Positions 49,531 to 59,276 of a stretch of DNA of 64,000 nt are shown piece after piece; within the stretch, counting starts at the first letter, position 1, and each line of letters opens with the position of its first letter. A model generated the notes under the pieces. It did not search any database. It saw only the letters and a program-made list of their open reading frames with translations, and had not been told where the DNA came from. The DNA is from an uncultured Lachnospiraceae bacterium. GTDB lineage: Bacteria; Bacillota; Clostridia; Lachnospirales; Lachnospiraceae. Both the position numbers and the translations under genes were made by a program. Where the stretch lies: contig CAJUDM010000006.1 in NCBI GenBank assembly GCA_910584915.1, forward strand, positions 62,001-126,000. The letters are read 5' to 3'.

Positions 49531-52221
49531 CTATCCTTCCGTCCGCAGCCTATCCACCAGTGAATCCTTTTCTATATTCCGAAAACAGAGATACGGGATC
49601 AGGGCGGCAGCCAACAGCAAAATCGGTGTGCAGATCACAAGGGGCAGGAGCGTAAAACGGAATGTGGTAAAACCGCCCTCCACCATTTTTCTCACGCCGA
49701 CGCCCACCGCCAGCGCGCTCGCCGCGTAGGTGATAAGGAGTGTGAGAAAGGCGTAATCCAGCCCTTCCCGGACCAAAAGCCCGCACAACTGCTTTTTTGT
49801 CATGCCCACGCTCTGCATCATGGCAAACTCCTTTCGCCGGGAGACAATGGAAGTCACCATGGAATTCACAAAATTCAGCACGCCCACCAGAGAGATCACA
49901 AGGCTGATCATATTGCCCATCACGGCAAAGGATCTCGTCTCTCTCTCATACTGATCCATCATGGAAGCCCGGGATGTGACGGGGAGGCTGACGCCAGTTT
50001 CTAGGCTGTATGCTTCCAGCATCTCCCCCGCCGATTCGATACAGGCGTCCTCCACATTGAAAAACAGTTTCCGCGGCGTGTTCTCCCGCCAGTTTTCCCG
50101 GAAAACCTCCGCGGGCAGAATAAAATTGAGATAAAACTCGTTTTCCGTGCCGTTTACCGCCGTTTCTTCCCGAGCGCCTTCCGTCGCCGGATTCCAGTTA
50201 TCTAGCACAGCCATCACCGTGTAGGCATTGCCTTCTATCACCACCTCTTCGCCGACAGACGCCGTCCCGGGCTTCTCCCCCTCCTCTCCGGCGGACGCGA
50301 CCGCAAGAGTATAGCCGCCTGCGGTAAACTGTGCCGCGTCATAGCTGCCGTCCAGCAGATGCTCCTCACCGCACCAGGCATCCAGCACGATGCCGTCCAC
50401 ACCGTAGACAACACTTGCCGCCCTTTTCTGCGCGATCGCTTCCCGCAGCGCCAAGGGACCCTCGGGATCGTAGGAACCCCAGAATTTCAGCTTCTCCTCC
50501 GTATAGAAGTTTTGCAGGTTTGCGATGGTCTGTTCCGTCAGGGAAATCTCAGCCTCATGGCTGTAGAGATAACCGTATCCTTCCAGCCCCTCCAGTGATT
50601 CCACCTGTTCTCTCAGCGCAGCGCTCAGGGTATCGCCGCTGGGATTATATCCCCTGATATAGTCCTCGTTTGTGGCATCGTCGATCTGATAATCGGAAAG
50701 CGTCAGTTCGCTCAAATATTTCTCCATATCAAACGCCGCGTTTTTGGCGTAAAAAGTGCTCATCAAAGTCAGCCCCAGCGTCAGGGAACAGATCACGGTG
50801 ACGGTGCGCTTTTTGTTGCGCCCAAGCCCGGACCAGGCGAGGGCTGAGAGTCCGGCATGGGAAGATGCCTTTTTTCCCGCTCGGTTAAAGGAGGATGTTC
50901 CTCCCTGCACATCATTGTAGCGCAGTGCCTCCATGGGGGAGGCTTTGCCCGCCATCCTTGCAGGGCGCATACAGGAGATCAGAACCGTAGCCGCGGCAAA
51001 CAGGGCGGAACCGATAAAGATAAGAGGGCTTGCCGACACCGAGGCAAAGCGCCCCTGCAAAAACACGGGAACCAGCACAGCTCCCAGAAGATAGCCGGAC
51101 AGCATGCCCGCCGGAATCCCGATCAGACACAGCATCCCCGCCTGCCCGTAGATCAGCTTTTTCAACTGTCTTGCCGTCATGCCAAGGGTTTTGCATTTGC
51201 CGTAAAACTGAATATCCTTGGTGACGGATATCTGAAAAATATTGTAGATGATCAGAAAGCCCGCCGCAAAGACCAGTATCATCCCCAGATACAAAGATAG
51301 ATTTTCCTGCGCCGCCATGCGGTTCATCTCTGGATCGTAGGCGAGGTTTACGCTGTATGCAAGCCCGGAAAGACCGGTATCCTCGAGAATATGATCCATC
51401 ATCGCTTCCATATTCCTGTCATCATAGAGGGTGACCTGTGCCATATACTGTCCCGCGATCCGGGAGGACGGTGCGGCTGTACTTATGGCAGTATCCCCTG
51501 TCATATCTTCTGTTTCTTTATCTTCTCCGGTACCTGTCTTTTCTTCCGCTGTCGGCTCTGTCCAGACATGATCAGCCGCAATGCCCTCCGCCGGTCTGTT
51601 TACAATCTCATAAACCGCATCCCCCGCCGCCTTCTGCGCAAACTCTTTATCCACCCAGGCGAAACTGGCATAGGAAGATTCGTTTCCCTCCCAGAAGCCA
51701 CACAACGTAAACTCGGACACTCTGTTCTGTTCTTCCGCAAAATCGGCGATCCACTCCAGTGTCACCTTCTGCCCCAGTTCATGGGGAATGCCCAGTCTGT
51801 CCAGCACAATAGTATCCAGAGCGATCTCCTGCTCTGCCTCCGGCATTTTCCCGGTGGTCGGTTCCGCGAAGGAATGTTCTGCGTAACTTTCATCCGCCCA
51901 GCGGATCTCCACCTGTCTCCCCGCCAGGGCGTCGCCCATGCCGAGCCCTGCCACCATGCTCTGCCCAACTTCCGCCGCATCGGGATGCGCCGCGATCTTC
52001 TCCGCGTCCTCCGCCGTGATATGTTTGATGGATATCTGGGCATCGTAGCCGGTCTGCCGAAATGCCATCTCGATCAGGTTTTTCTTCATGCTCTGGCTCA
52101 ATACAAAGAGCGTTGTAAACATCAGTGTAGTCAGCGCGATTGCTGTGACAGCCGCCAGATTGCGTCCCCTGTTCTGTCTGAACAGTCTTTTATTTAATAC
52201 AATGATCGGTTTAAAATTCAT
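49531..52221 (-). CDS. FtsX/MacB-type ABC transporter permease (1)
   Basis: 896 residues with two FtsX modules: helix 1 (~20-42) with a large extracellular part, three helices around 310-430, another extracellular part, and three helices at the C-terminus (~770-875: ISLVISLVGVLNFVNSMVTSIVSRRKEFAMMQSVGMTKKQL). It forms a pair with the ATPase gene three bases upstream. Such proteins pump peptides or detach lipoproteins and antimicrobial agents from the envelope; the substrate is not predictable. AAA..GxG-type ERRKEFAMMQS is a coupling helix. Confidence 0.88.
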   Translation of the reverse strand: MNFKPIIVLNKRLFRQNRGRNLAAVTAIALTTLMFTTLFVLSQSMKKNLIEMAFRQTGYDAQISIKHITAEDAEKIAAHPDAAEVGQSMVAGLGMGDALAGRQVEIRWADESYAEHSFAEPTTGKMPEAEQEIALDTIVLDRLGIPHELGQKVTLEWIADFAEEQNRVSEFTLCGFWEGNESSYASFAWVDKEFAQKAAGDAVYEIVNRPAEGIAADHVWTEPTAEEKTGTGEDKETEDMTGDTAISTAAPSSRIAGQYMAQVTLYDDRNMEAMMDHILEDTGLSGLAYSVNLAYDPEMNRMAAQENLSLYLGMILVFAAGFLIIYNIFQISVTKDIQFYGKCKTLGMTARQLKKLIYGQAGMLCLIGIPAGMLSGYLLGAVLVPVFLQGRFASVSASPLIFIGSALFAAATVLISCMRPARMAGKASPMEALRYNDVQGGTSSFNRAGKKASSHAGLSALAWSGLGRNKKRTVTVICSLTLGLTLMSTFYAKNAAFDMEKYLSELTLSDYQIDDATNEDYIRGYNPSGDTLSAALREQVESLEGLEGYGYLYSHEAEISLTEQTIANLQNFYTEEKLKFWGSYDPEGPLALREAIAQKRAASVVYGVDGIVLDAWCGEEHLLDGSYDAAQFTAGGYTLAVASAGEEGEKPGTASVGEEVVIEGNAYTVMAVLDNWNPATEGAREETAVNGTENEFYLNFILPAEVFRENWRENTPRKLFFNVEDACIESAGEMLEAYSLETGVSLPVTSRASMMDQYERETRSFAVMGNMISLVISLVGVLNFVNSMVTSIVSRRKEFAMMQSVGMTKKQLCGLLVREGLDYAFLTLLITYAASALAVGVGVRKMVEGGFTTFRFTLLPLVICTPILLLAAALIPYLCFRNIEKDSLVDRLRTEG

Positions 52222-52224
52222 CTG

Positions 52225-52914
52225 TTATTGCCCTGCCTTTCCGAATGTTGTCACGATCTTCCCGTCCTCGATCCGGATAATCCGGTCCGCCTGCGCCGCG
52301 ATCTCGGGATTGTGGGTGATCATCACGATGCTCTGGCGGAACTGGGCGCTGGTCACTTTCAAGGACCCAACCACATCGCCGCTTGTCCTGGAGTCCAGAT
52401 TGCCTGTGGGTTCATCCGCAAGGATCAGGGATGGCTTGGAGGCAAGCGCTCTGGCGATCGCCACACGCTGCTGTTGTCCGCCGGAGAGATTGTTCGGCAG
52501 TGTATCCAGTCTGCTCTCGAGACCGAGAAATTGTACGATCTCCATAATAAACTTTTCGTCTGGTTTTCTTCCGTCCAGTGTGATCGGAAAGATAATATTC
52601 TCCCACACGGTCAGGACCGGGATGAGATTGTAATTCTGAAAAATAAAGCCGATCTGTTTGCGGCGGAATATCGTCGCCTGTTCGCTGTTTAAGCGGGACA
52701 GCTCCTGCCCTCCGATCTGCACGCTGCCTTCGCTGGGCACATCCAGCCCGCCGAGCATATTTAACAGCGTCGATTTCCCACTGCCACTGGTGCCGACGAT
52801 GGCGGTAAATTTTCCGCGTTCGATCTCCAAATCCACGCCGTCCAGCGCTTTCACAAGGGCTTCGCCCTTTCCGTAATATTTTTTTAATCCCGTTGCCTTG
52901 ACGATGACTTCCAT
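52225..52914 (-). CDS. ABC transporter ATP-binding protein (1), MacB/LolD type
   Basis: 229 residues. Walker A GTSGSGKST, Q-loop FQNYNLIPVLTVWEN, signature LSGGQQQRVAIARAL, Walker B ILADEPTGNLD, and H-loop. The D-loop and spacing match MacB/LolD/BceA ATPases. It drives the FtsX permease encoded just downstream. GGAGG precedes the ATG. A promoter with tandem operator repeats lies at 52957-53022. Confidence 0.95.
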   Translation of the reverse strand: MEVIVKATGLKKYYGKGEALVKALDGVDLEIERGKFTAIVGTSGSGKSTLLNMLGGLDVPSEGSVQIGGQELSRLNSEQATIFRRKQIGFIFQNYNLIPVLTVWENIIFPITLDGRKPDEKFIMEIVQFLGLESRLDTLPNNLSGGQQQRVAIARALASKPSLILADEPTGNLDSRTSGDVVGSLKVTSAQFRQSIVMITHNPEIAAQADRIIRIEDGKIVTTFGKAGQ

Positions 52915-52956
52915 GATATGTTCCTCCTGTAGATTTTGGAAAGTTTCTTATTTAAC

Positions 52957-53022
52957 CTTATACTGTTCCATAAGATAATCCTAACAGGAGAAAGTTACAG
53001 ACAGGGTACAGAAAAGGTACAG
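52957..53022 (-). promoter_or_regulatory. Promoter with three 11-bp-spaced TACAG operator repeats
   Basis: On the minus strand -35 TTAGGA (52984-52979) and -10 TATAAG (52962-52957) are 16 bp apart. Upstream of it the plus strand carries TACAG at 52996, 53007 and 53018, exactly 11 bp apart, and GGTACAG...TTGTACC adds an inverted copy. Evenly spaced short repeats just upstream of -35 are the form of an OmpR-family activator site; the regulator at 57542 is the natural candidate. Confidence 0.6.
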
Positions 53023-53046
53023 TTTTGTACCATAAGAATCTTATAT

Positions 53047-55572
53047 TTATATAACACGCATCCTCTCCGTCACGCTCTCCCTCGTCACGACGTTCAGAAA
53101 ATACAGTGGGACAAGCAGCACGAGCGCCGCGAGGATCGGGATCGAGATCCAGAGGGGCATAAGGGAATAGTGCCAGGTGACGCACCAGGTGTTGGTGTTT
53201 GCGAGCCACCAGCGTCCCCAGAGCCAGGTGATGACCGCCGTCGCCGGGATCAGGATCAAGAGCATTGAGCCCAGATACAGGGCGCCTTCCAGCAGGAGCA
53301 ATCTGCGAATCTGCCTTTTTGTCATGCCCAGGCTCTCGTAGACAGCGAACTCCTTTTTTCGGACAAGGACGCCTCTAGCCAGCACATTCCCGAAATTCAG
53401 TATACCGATCATCAGCATCACGCTCCCCACAAACAGCGGGATCATGCAATTGTGAAAGACGGAATTGCGGAAAACCCACTGATAATCGCTGACAGATACC
53501 ACACTTGCCCCTGTTCCCTGTAACTGGCTGTCCAGAAATTGTTCAAATTCTTTTTGACTGTTTTGGTCAATATTTATCCCCACATTCCTGATACCATGGT
53601 CCGGGAACAGCTCCTCAAAGACTTCTTCCGGCATATAGTAGGTCACGTTAAATTCAGCCTCTCTGCTGTCCGCGCCGGATATCATGCTCTCTTCGTAAGG
53701 AACGGACGCCATGATCTCAAATTCCCTGCCTTCTATTACCACCCTGCTCCCCGCGGGCGGCGTGGTTTTCAAAACAGGCGAGCTGCTGCCCGCGGCGATC
53801 ACATACTTTCCGGTGCCGAACAGTTCCGCGGAGAAGGAGCCTTCTATAAATATGTTCCGCGCCATCGCTTTTTCCAACGTCAGTCCGCCTACGCCTGCAA
53901 CAATGCCGATATATTCGCCGTCTTTTCGCATCTTTTCATACCCCGCCATCCAGTCGGGGTTGTCCGCCATATATTCCTTTCTGGCAGTGCCGTTCTCATC
54001 CGCCTCCTCAAATGTCGCAAGGATCTGCGCCCGTCCTTTCTCGTCCGCGTACATGGGAACCTCCATGGTGCGCACCGCGCCGATACCGGTAACCGCCGGG
54101 TGGCTGGCAAGCGCCTCATATATCTCTTCCGTAATGCTCCTGCTCTTCGGATTATAGCGCTGTATGCTGGCTTCCGCCGAAGCGTCGGCGATCAGGTAAT
54201 CGAAAAGCGCCATGCCCTCCAGATATTTTTCCTGATCGTAGCTTGCGCCCTGCATCCAGATACAGCACAAAATGCACAGCGCCAATAAAAGAGAGAGCGT
54301 TCCGGGGAGCGATCTGCCCCTTTGCCTTGAAAGCCCGGAAAGCGCCATCAAAAACAGAGAAGTCCGCCTGCGCCGTCCTCTCCTGCTCCCTGCGCCTTCC
54401 TTTTCCACGAATTTCATGGCTTCCACAGGTGTTTTTCCGGTCACCGTCCGCATGGGCAGTGAGCAGGCGATCCCCGTTGTCAGAAAAGTGAGTATGCCCG
54501 ACACAGGAAAAGGCGACAGCCGGAAAAAACAGAGCGCCGGATTTTCCTCCATGCCGACCACCACATGGGGAGCGAGCACCGCACAGAGCAAAAACCCCGA
54601 TAACCATCCCGGCAGCACGCCAAACAGGGACAAAAGCGACGCACGCTCCACCCACAATACCCGAAGCTGCCTCGGCGTCATCCCCAGACTTTTGATCCGC
54701 CCGTAAAACCGTACATCCTGCGCCGCGGAGAGGCGCACGATATGGTACAGCATCAGAATGCCGCAGAGCATGACGATCAGATTCATCCGATAGAACCGCA
54801 TGGCAGTGATCCCGGCGTGCTCCTGCCGGGCGTCATTGAAGGCAAGGCTGGTGGTGAACGGGATATCCTGTATCCCCAGATCAGAGAGAATCTCCGCCCC
54901 CTGTTTCTCAAGGCCTGCGGGGCGGTACAATGTGACGCCCAGCGCCAGCTTTTCCGGCGTGCCGCCGCAAAACGCCTGTGCCGTCTCCTCTGTCACCCAG
55001 GCGCAGGTTTCCGTCAGCCCCATCCGGTTTTCCCAGAAGCCGCACAGAATAAAGGTGTCCATCCGCTCTCCGCCGCCATCCGCAGGCGTCCACCTGAGAG
55101 AGACTTCGGCTCCCGGCTCGCGGGGGATCGCCAGGGAGTTCATGGTGAGCTCGTCCAGCGCGATCTCGTTTTGTTTTTCCGGCATCCGCCCCTGCATCGG
55201 CACGGCATCCGTCTCCTTCGCCCATCCCGGAGAGACTACAGCCAGTTTCACGCTGCGGTTTCCCAGCATCTCATCGGAGAGGACACCGATGGCGGAGAGG
55301 GAAACCGCATTCTTTACACTTCTGTGATTTTTGATTCCCGCCGCCTGGGAGGAGGTCAGATCATAAAACAGAATGTGGCTCTCAGAGCCGTACATGATTT
55401 TGTAGGAATACATAAATCCGTCATAAGTCAGATTGCCCAGACACAGAGAAATGGTATACAGCATACAGACAAGGGCGACGGAGACAGACAGCAAAATATA
55501 CTGCACTCTATGAAATTTTATGTCCCGCATGATCAGTCTGCGGCATATTTTCAGATTATTATTTTTTAGCAT
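53047..55572 (-). CDS. FtsX/MacB-type ABC transporter permease (2)
   Basis: 841 residues. Same architecture as permease 1: N-terminal helix (~25-48), three helices ~275-395, and three C-terminal helices ending in a short basic tail. The coupling helix reads VRKKEFAVYESLGMTKRQIRRLLLLEGALYLG. The 5' end overlaps the ATPase gene. The two permeases are diverged paralogues, suggesting duplication of the ABC pair. Substrate unknown. Confidence 0.88.
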   Translation of the reverse strand: MLKNNNLKICRRLIMRDIKFHRVQYILLSVSVALVCMLYTISLCLGNLTYDGFMYSYKIMYGSESHILFYDLTSSQAAGIKNHRSVKNAVSLSAIGVLSDEMLGNRSVKLAVVSPGWAKETDAVPMQGRMPEKQNEIALDELTMNSLAIPREPGAEVSLRWTPADGGGERMDTFILCGFWENRMGLTETCAWVTEETAQAFCGGTPEKLALGVTLYRPAGLEKQGAEILSDLGIQDIPFTTSLAFNDARQEHAGITAMRFYRMNLIVMLCGILMLYHIVRLSAAQDVRFYGRIKSLGMTPRQLRVLWVERASLLSLFGVLPGWLSGFLLCAVLAPHVVVGMEENPALCFFRLSPFPVSGILTFLTTGIACSLPMRTVTGKTPVEAMKFVEKEGAGSRRGRRRRTSLFLMALSGLSRQRGRSLPGTLSLLLALCILCCIWMQGASYDQEKYLEGMALFDYLIADASAEASIQRYNPKSRSITEEIYEALASHPAVTGIGAVRTMEVPMYADEKGRAQILATFEEADENGTARKEYMADNPDWMAGYEKMRKDGEYIGIVAGVGGLTLEKAMARNIFIEGSFSAELFGTGKYVIAAGSSSPVLKTTPPAGSRVVIEGREFEIMASVPYEESMISGADSREAEFNVTYYMPEEVFEELFPDHGIRNVGINIDQNSQKEFEQFLDSQLQGTGASVVSVSDYQWVFRNSVFHNCMIPLFVGSVMLMIGILNFGNVLARGVLVRKKEFAVYESLGMTKRQIRRLLLLEGALYLGSMLLILIPATAVITWLWGRWWLANTNTWCVTWHYSLMPLWISIPILAALVLLVPLYFLNVVTRESVTERMRVI

Positions 55573-56255
55573 GGCGTATCCGGACTTTCCACAATGCGTC
55601 CGTCCTGCATCCGTACCACCCGGTCCGCCATCTGCGCAAGCTCCGGGTTGTGTGTGACCATCACAAGGGTGTGATGATACATTTCTGTCGTCATTTTCAA
55701 AAGCCCCGCCACATTCTGGCTGTTCCGCGAATCCAGATTGCCCGTGGGCTCATCCGCCAGAATGACCGCGGGTTTCGTCACAAGCGCCCTGGCGATCGCC
55801 ACCCGCTGTTTTTGTCCGCCGGAGAGCATATCGGGGCAGCGCTCCATCTGATCCGTCAGCCCGAGAAGCTCTGTGATCTCCCGAAAGATGCGCATATCCG
55901 GCGCGGAGCCGTCCAGATCGAGGGGAAATAAAATATTTTCCTCCACCGTCAGCGTGGGCACCAGATTATAATTCTGGAAGATGATCCCGACCTTTTTGCG
56001 GCGAAACACGGCGAGTTCCTCCTCCCTCAGCGAAGAAAGATTCACGCCGTCCACGATCACTTCCCCACCCGTCGGCACATCCAGCCCGCCCATCATATTT
56101 AAGAGTGTCGTCTTGCCGCTGCCCGAGGCGCCGGTGATCGCTGTGAACCTGCCCTGCTCAATGGCAAGGTTCACGCCGTCTAGCGCTTTGACCACCGGCT
56201 CCTTGCCGCGATCCCCGTAATATTTTTTCAGATTGTGAACGGTTATGATGTCCAT
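55566..56255 (-). CDS. ABC transporter ATP-binding protein (2), MacB/LolD type
   Basis: 229 residues from ATG 56255 (AGGA nine bases upstream; an ATG at 56270 lacks one). Walker A GASGSGKTT, signature LSGGQKQRVAIARAL, Walker B ILADEPTGNLD. Pairs with permease 2, overlapping its start by seven bases. The MITE-like element A ends 18 bases upstream of the alternative start, between this gene and the kinase. Confidence 0.95.
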   Translation of the reverse strand: MDIITVHNLKKYYGDRGKEPVVKALDGVNLAIEQGRFTAITGASGSGKTTLLNMMGGLDVPTGGEVIVDGVNLSSLREEELAVFRRKKVGIIFQNYNLVPTLTVEENILFPLDLDGSAPDMRIFREITELLGLTDQMERCPDMLSGGQKQRVAIARALVTKPAVILADEPTGNLDSRNSQNVAGLLKMTTEMYHHTLVMVTHNPELAQMADRVVRMQDGRIVESPDTPC

Positions 56256-56288
56256 CTTCGTTGTCCTCATTTATTGCAATTCACATCA

Positions 56289-56503
56289 CAATGTCATTAA
56301 GTTTACAGTTGTCGAACGCCGTGAGGAACATAAAATGCTCCGTCGCCACGCTTTCGCGGGCTCTGTTTTTCAAGAGCCTGTGAAATAGCGTAACGGACAC
56401 TAAACTCGTGAGGGACCTCGTTAAGTGCCGACGTTTTTTAACGGGCTCCTTGAGCATTTTATGTTCCTCACGGCTGAGCTAAGATGCTAACTTAATGACA
56501 TTG
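56289..56503. mobile_element. MITE-like palindromic element, copy A
   Basis: About 215 bp bounded by inverted ends CAATGTCATTAAGTT and AACTTAATGACATTG, with an inner inverted pair GCCGTGAGGAACATAAAATG / CATTTTATGTTCCTCACGGC. The interior carries a GGCTCT/AAGAGCC hairpin. No open frame. It matches copy B (reverse orientation) over long blocks. A clean target duplication is not seen (only ATTCA shared in the flanks). Confidence 0.8.
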
Positions 56504-56519
56504 TATTCAGATATCAATG

Positions 56520-57545
56520 TCAGCTCAGCAGATACACCGAAAAAACGCTCCCGCCGCCCTCTTTGGATTTCACGCTGATATATCCCTTCTGCCTTCGGAC
56601 GATCTCCTGCGCCAGATAGAGCCCGAGCCCGACGCCTTCACAGGAGGCTGCCTTCTCCCCGCGCCAGAACCGCTTGAATACATTGTGATAGTCGCTCTCC
56701 AATATACCGATGCCGGTGTCGGCGATATCCACCCGGATGTAAAACTGCCACGGGCGCACGCTGATCTGAACGGTTCCCCCCGATGGCGTGTACTTCACCG
56801 CATTGTCCAGAATGTTTTCCAGCGCTTCCGCAGTCCACTTCGGATCATATTTTGCCATGACAAATAAGTCACATTCCACGGACAGCCGTATCTCCTTTTT
56901 CTCCGCCTTTGCCCACACTCCGCTTACCGCCCGGGCGATCGTATCATACAGGTTTGCCTGTTCCATATGGATCGCGAAAGTGCCGGTCTCCAGTCTGGAC
57001 ATCCGGATCAGAGATTGCAGAAGAAACTCCAGCTTATTGAGCTGCCCCGCCGTCATGTCGAGAAACTCCGCCCGTTTTTCCGCGCCCAGGTCATGGGACT
57101 TTAAAATATCCAAAAACATTTGCAGGTTGGCGATCGGCGTCTTGACCTGGTGGGAAATATCCGAGACCAGCTCCTGAATGACCTGCTTGTCCTGCCGGCT
57201 CTGCCTGCGCTCCTCGCTCATCAGATCATAAAACTGCCGGAATTTCCCCTGCACCTTTGCGGTCAGCGTATCCTCATAGACAGAAAATCCTTCCGGCTCC
57301 CGCTCCGCGAGAAGCTGATCCAGCGTGCCGCACAGCTCGTCCGCAAATCTGCGCACCTGCCCCCTGAGAAACAGTGTCCAGAGCAGGATAAGAAGGCAGA
57401 GCCCTCCGAACAGAGAGATCAAAAGATACCGTATTTCCGCCCTCGGCACCCAGATCCACACCGTATAGAGAAAACCGCCCGCAAGGACAGCCCCCGCAAA
57501 AAGCAGCCCCCGGCTGATGATCGTTTCACTTTTATGTCCTGTCAT
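56520..57545 (-). CDS. Two-helix sensor histidine kinase (BceS-like)
   Basis: 341 residues. Two membrane helices (~13-33 and 39-60) joined by only a few residues, the architecture of intramembrane-sensing kinases of BceAB-type modules. H132 in SDISHQVKTPIANL is the phosphoacceptor; the ATPase has ALENILDNAVKYTPSGGTVQI, DTGIGI and GVGLGLYLAQEIV. It overlaps the regulator by ATGA. It most likely signals through the linked ABC transporter (inference). Confidence 0.92.
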   Translation of the reverse strand: MTGHKSETIISRGLLFAGAVLAGGFLYTVWIWVPRAEIRYLLISLFGGLCLLILLWTLFLRGQVRRFADELCGTLDQLLAEREPEGFSVYEDTLTAKVQGKFRQFYDLMSEERRQSRQDKQVIQELVSDISHQVKTPIANLQMFLDILKSHDLGAEKRAEFLDMTAGQLNKLEFLLQSLIRMSRLETGTFAIHMEQANLYDTIARAVSGVWAKAEKKEIRLSVECDLFVMAKYDPKWTAEALENILDNAVKYTPSGGTVQISVRPWQFYIRVDIADTGIGILESDYHNVFKRFWRGEKAASCEGVGLGLYLAQEIVRRQKGYISVKSKEGGGSVFSVYLLS

Positions 57546-58252
57546 GTCACGGTAAGTCCTTTTCTGCTCTCCCAGATGTACCCCATCCCGCGCACCGTCT
57601 TTATATAGGAATGCGCTTCATCCTCGATCTTCGCCCGCAACCTGTTCATCGTCACGGTCAGCGTGTGATCGTCGATAAAATTTTCATCGCAGTCCCAGAG
57701 TTTCTCCAGCAGAAGCTTTCTCGTCACCACATTGCCCGCGTTGGCGGTCAGCACCCGGAGCAGCTTGTACTCGTTCGGCGTGACAGACAGTTTCTCCCCG
57801 CCCCGCCATGCCGTCAGAGCGTCAAAGTCTATCTGCAAAAAATCATCCCTGTAACAGTCGGCACCGGCAGGCTTCTCCGCCATACCGCCGCGCCGCAGGG
57901 CTACTTCCAACCGCCTCAGAAAAACAGGCATCCGAAAGGGCTTCGTGATATAGTCCTCAGCTCCCAGATCATAGCCGCCCAGCACATCCTCCTCCAGATC
58001 TTTCGCCGTCAGGAAAATGACCGGCAGTTCTGGATGCGCCTCCTTTATCTTTCTGCACAGCTCAAATCCGTCCCCGTCCGGCAGATTGACATCCAGTATC
58101 ACAAGCGAAAAATTCTCTCCTTCCATCTCCATGAGATATTCCGCCTTTTTGCAGTTGTACGCCGCCTGCGTGGCATACCCCGCCGCGTCCAGCTCAAAAC
58201 ACAGCCCCGTGCTCAGCATCAGGTCATCTTCCACCACCAGAATTCGTTTCAT
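57542..58252 (-). CDS. OmpR-family response regulator
   Basis: 236 residues from ATG 58252, six bases after GGTGG; an ATG at 58264 is in frame. Receiver domain with D54 in ILDVNLPDGDGF, and a winged-helix DNA-binding domain (LSVTPNEYKLLRVLTANAGNVVTRKLLLEKLWD and LTVTMNRLRAKI). It forms a system with the two-helix kinase. The TACAG repeats upstream of the ABC genes are its probable site. Confidence 0.95.
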   Translation of the reverse strand: MKRILVVEDDLMLSTGLCFELDAAGYATQAAYNCKKAEYLMEMEGENFSLVILDVNLPDGDGFELCRKIKEAHPELPVIFLTAKDLEEDVLGGYDLGAEDYITKPFRMPVFLRRLEVALRRGGMAEKPAGADCYRDDFLQIDFDALTAWRGGEKLSVTPNEYKLLRVLTANAGNVVTRKLLLEKLWDCDENFIDDHTLTVTMNRLRAKIEDEAHSYIKTVRGMGYIWESRKGLTVT

Positions 58253-58269
58253 TTTTTCCACCATTCCGA

Positions 58270-58368
58270 AGCGTTTTACGCTGAGGATGCGAGCAGAATT
58301 TCAGATTCTGCTCTGCGATCAATAGAATTTGTGACGCTCCGGCACAAATTCCAACTGAACTTGTTCAG
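58270..58368. repeat. Row of four adjacent hairpins
   Basis: Perfect inverted pairs: AGCGT/ACGCT (58270-58282), GAGCAGAAT/ATTCTGCTC (58291-58313), GAATTTGTG/CACAAATTC (58325-58351) and CTGAAC/GTTCAG (58355-58368). They fill the space before the response regulator gene. A structured repeat element or a regulated leader are both possible. Confidence 0.55.
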
Positions 58369-58452
58369 TTTGTTGAACTAAATTGCTCATCAAAGAATTT
58401 ATTCAACCTTTTCTCCGCAAAATATCGTATGATGTAAGTATAACAAAATTTT

Positions 58453-59250
58453 TTAGAAAAGGGAATCAATCGAGTACTGTTCTATCTGCCGCAGGCTCCA
58501 CAAAAATATCTCATCAAGCCCCTCCCAGTCAGGCGTCCTGTCATCTGCCATCTCCTTTGACAGCTTTTCATACCGGGCAATTTCGTCCTCCATATACTTT
58601 CTGATCGCAGGCATCTGAGGATGCAGTGCCGCCTCCCCGCTCTGCGCCTTGATCCGCAGCATTTCATCTATCTCCCCTCTCAGATCTTCCGGGAGCTCCT
58701 GCCGCAGCAATTCATCGAATCTCACCGGCGGAACGCTGTGCTTCGATTCGATAAACCTGCAGGCAAGCAGAGGTCTCAGCGCATAAATATACTTTTTATA
58801 TTTTACTTTTTCTTCCATCAGATATTGTCTGAAAGTACTTCTGGCAGTCCCATAATAATGATACAGTGCGGCTTTCTCCGAAAAATACACTTTGCAGACA
58901 TCATATATTCTCTCCCATATGTCTGTCGTCCGATAGACGATGGGCGAATTTGCCCATTCAAACAAAGTGGCGTTGCCCCTGTGAAACTGGGCAAGCGTCT
59001 TCTTCAGGTCCCAGCCGTTTATATCGAGCACCTCATCCAACTGCCACTCGATCACATCCCGTCTTTCCCTGACACACAGATAGTCCTTCGCCCGCCTCAT
59101 ATAAATAAACCGCACATCGTAATCGCTGTCGGGCGACTCCACGCCCCAAGCCCTGCTTCCGGACTCCACCGCATACAGAATCCTGACATTCTCAGACTTT
59201 TCGATCTCCGTGAGCTTATCCGCAATATTATCCAAAATTTCACCTTTCAC
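58453..59250 (-). CDS. RlaP-like predicted nucleotidyltransferase (1)
   Basis: 265 residues from GTG 59250, six bases after AAAAGGAGG; an ATG at 59280 overlaps the upstream gene but lies before that site. GSRAWGVESPDSDYDVRFIYM is the GS...DxD nucleotidyltransferase core. Relatives (RlaP family) add nucleotides or act in RNA-repair gene sets (known only by association). No RNA ligase is seen here. The second nucleotidyltransferase lies immediately upstream. Confidence 0.8.
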   Translation of the reverse strand: MKGEILDNIADKLTEIEKSENVRILYAVESGSRAWGVESPDSDYDVRFIYMRRAKDYLCVRERRDVIEWQLDEVLDINGWDLKKTLAQFHRGNATLFEWANSPIVYRTTDIWERIYDVCKVYFSEKAALYHYYGTARSTFRQYLMEEKVKYKKYIYALRPLLACRFIESKHSVPPVRFDELLRQELPEDLRGEIDEMLRIKAQSGEAALHPQMPAIRKYMEDEIARYEKLSKEMADDRTPDWEGLDEIFLWSLRQIEQYSIDSLF

Positions 59251-59276
59251 AGCCGTCCTCCTTTTCGCGGGAACAT

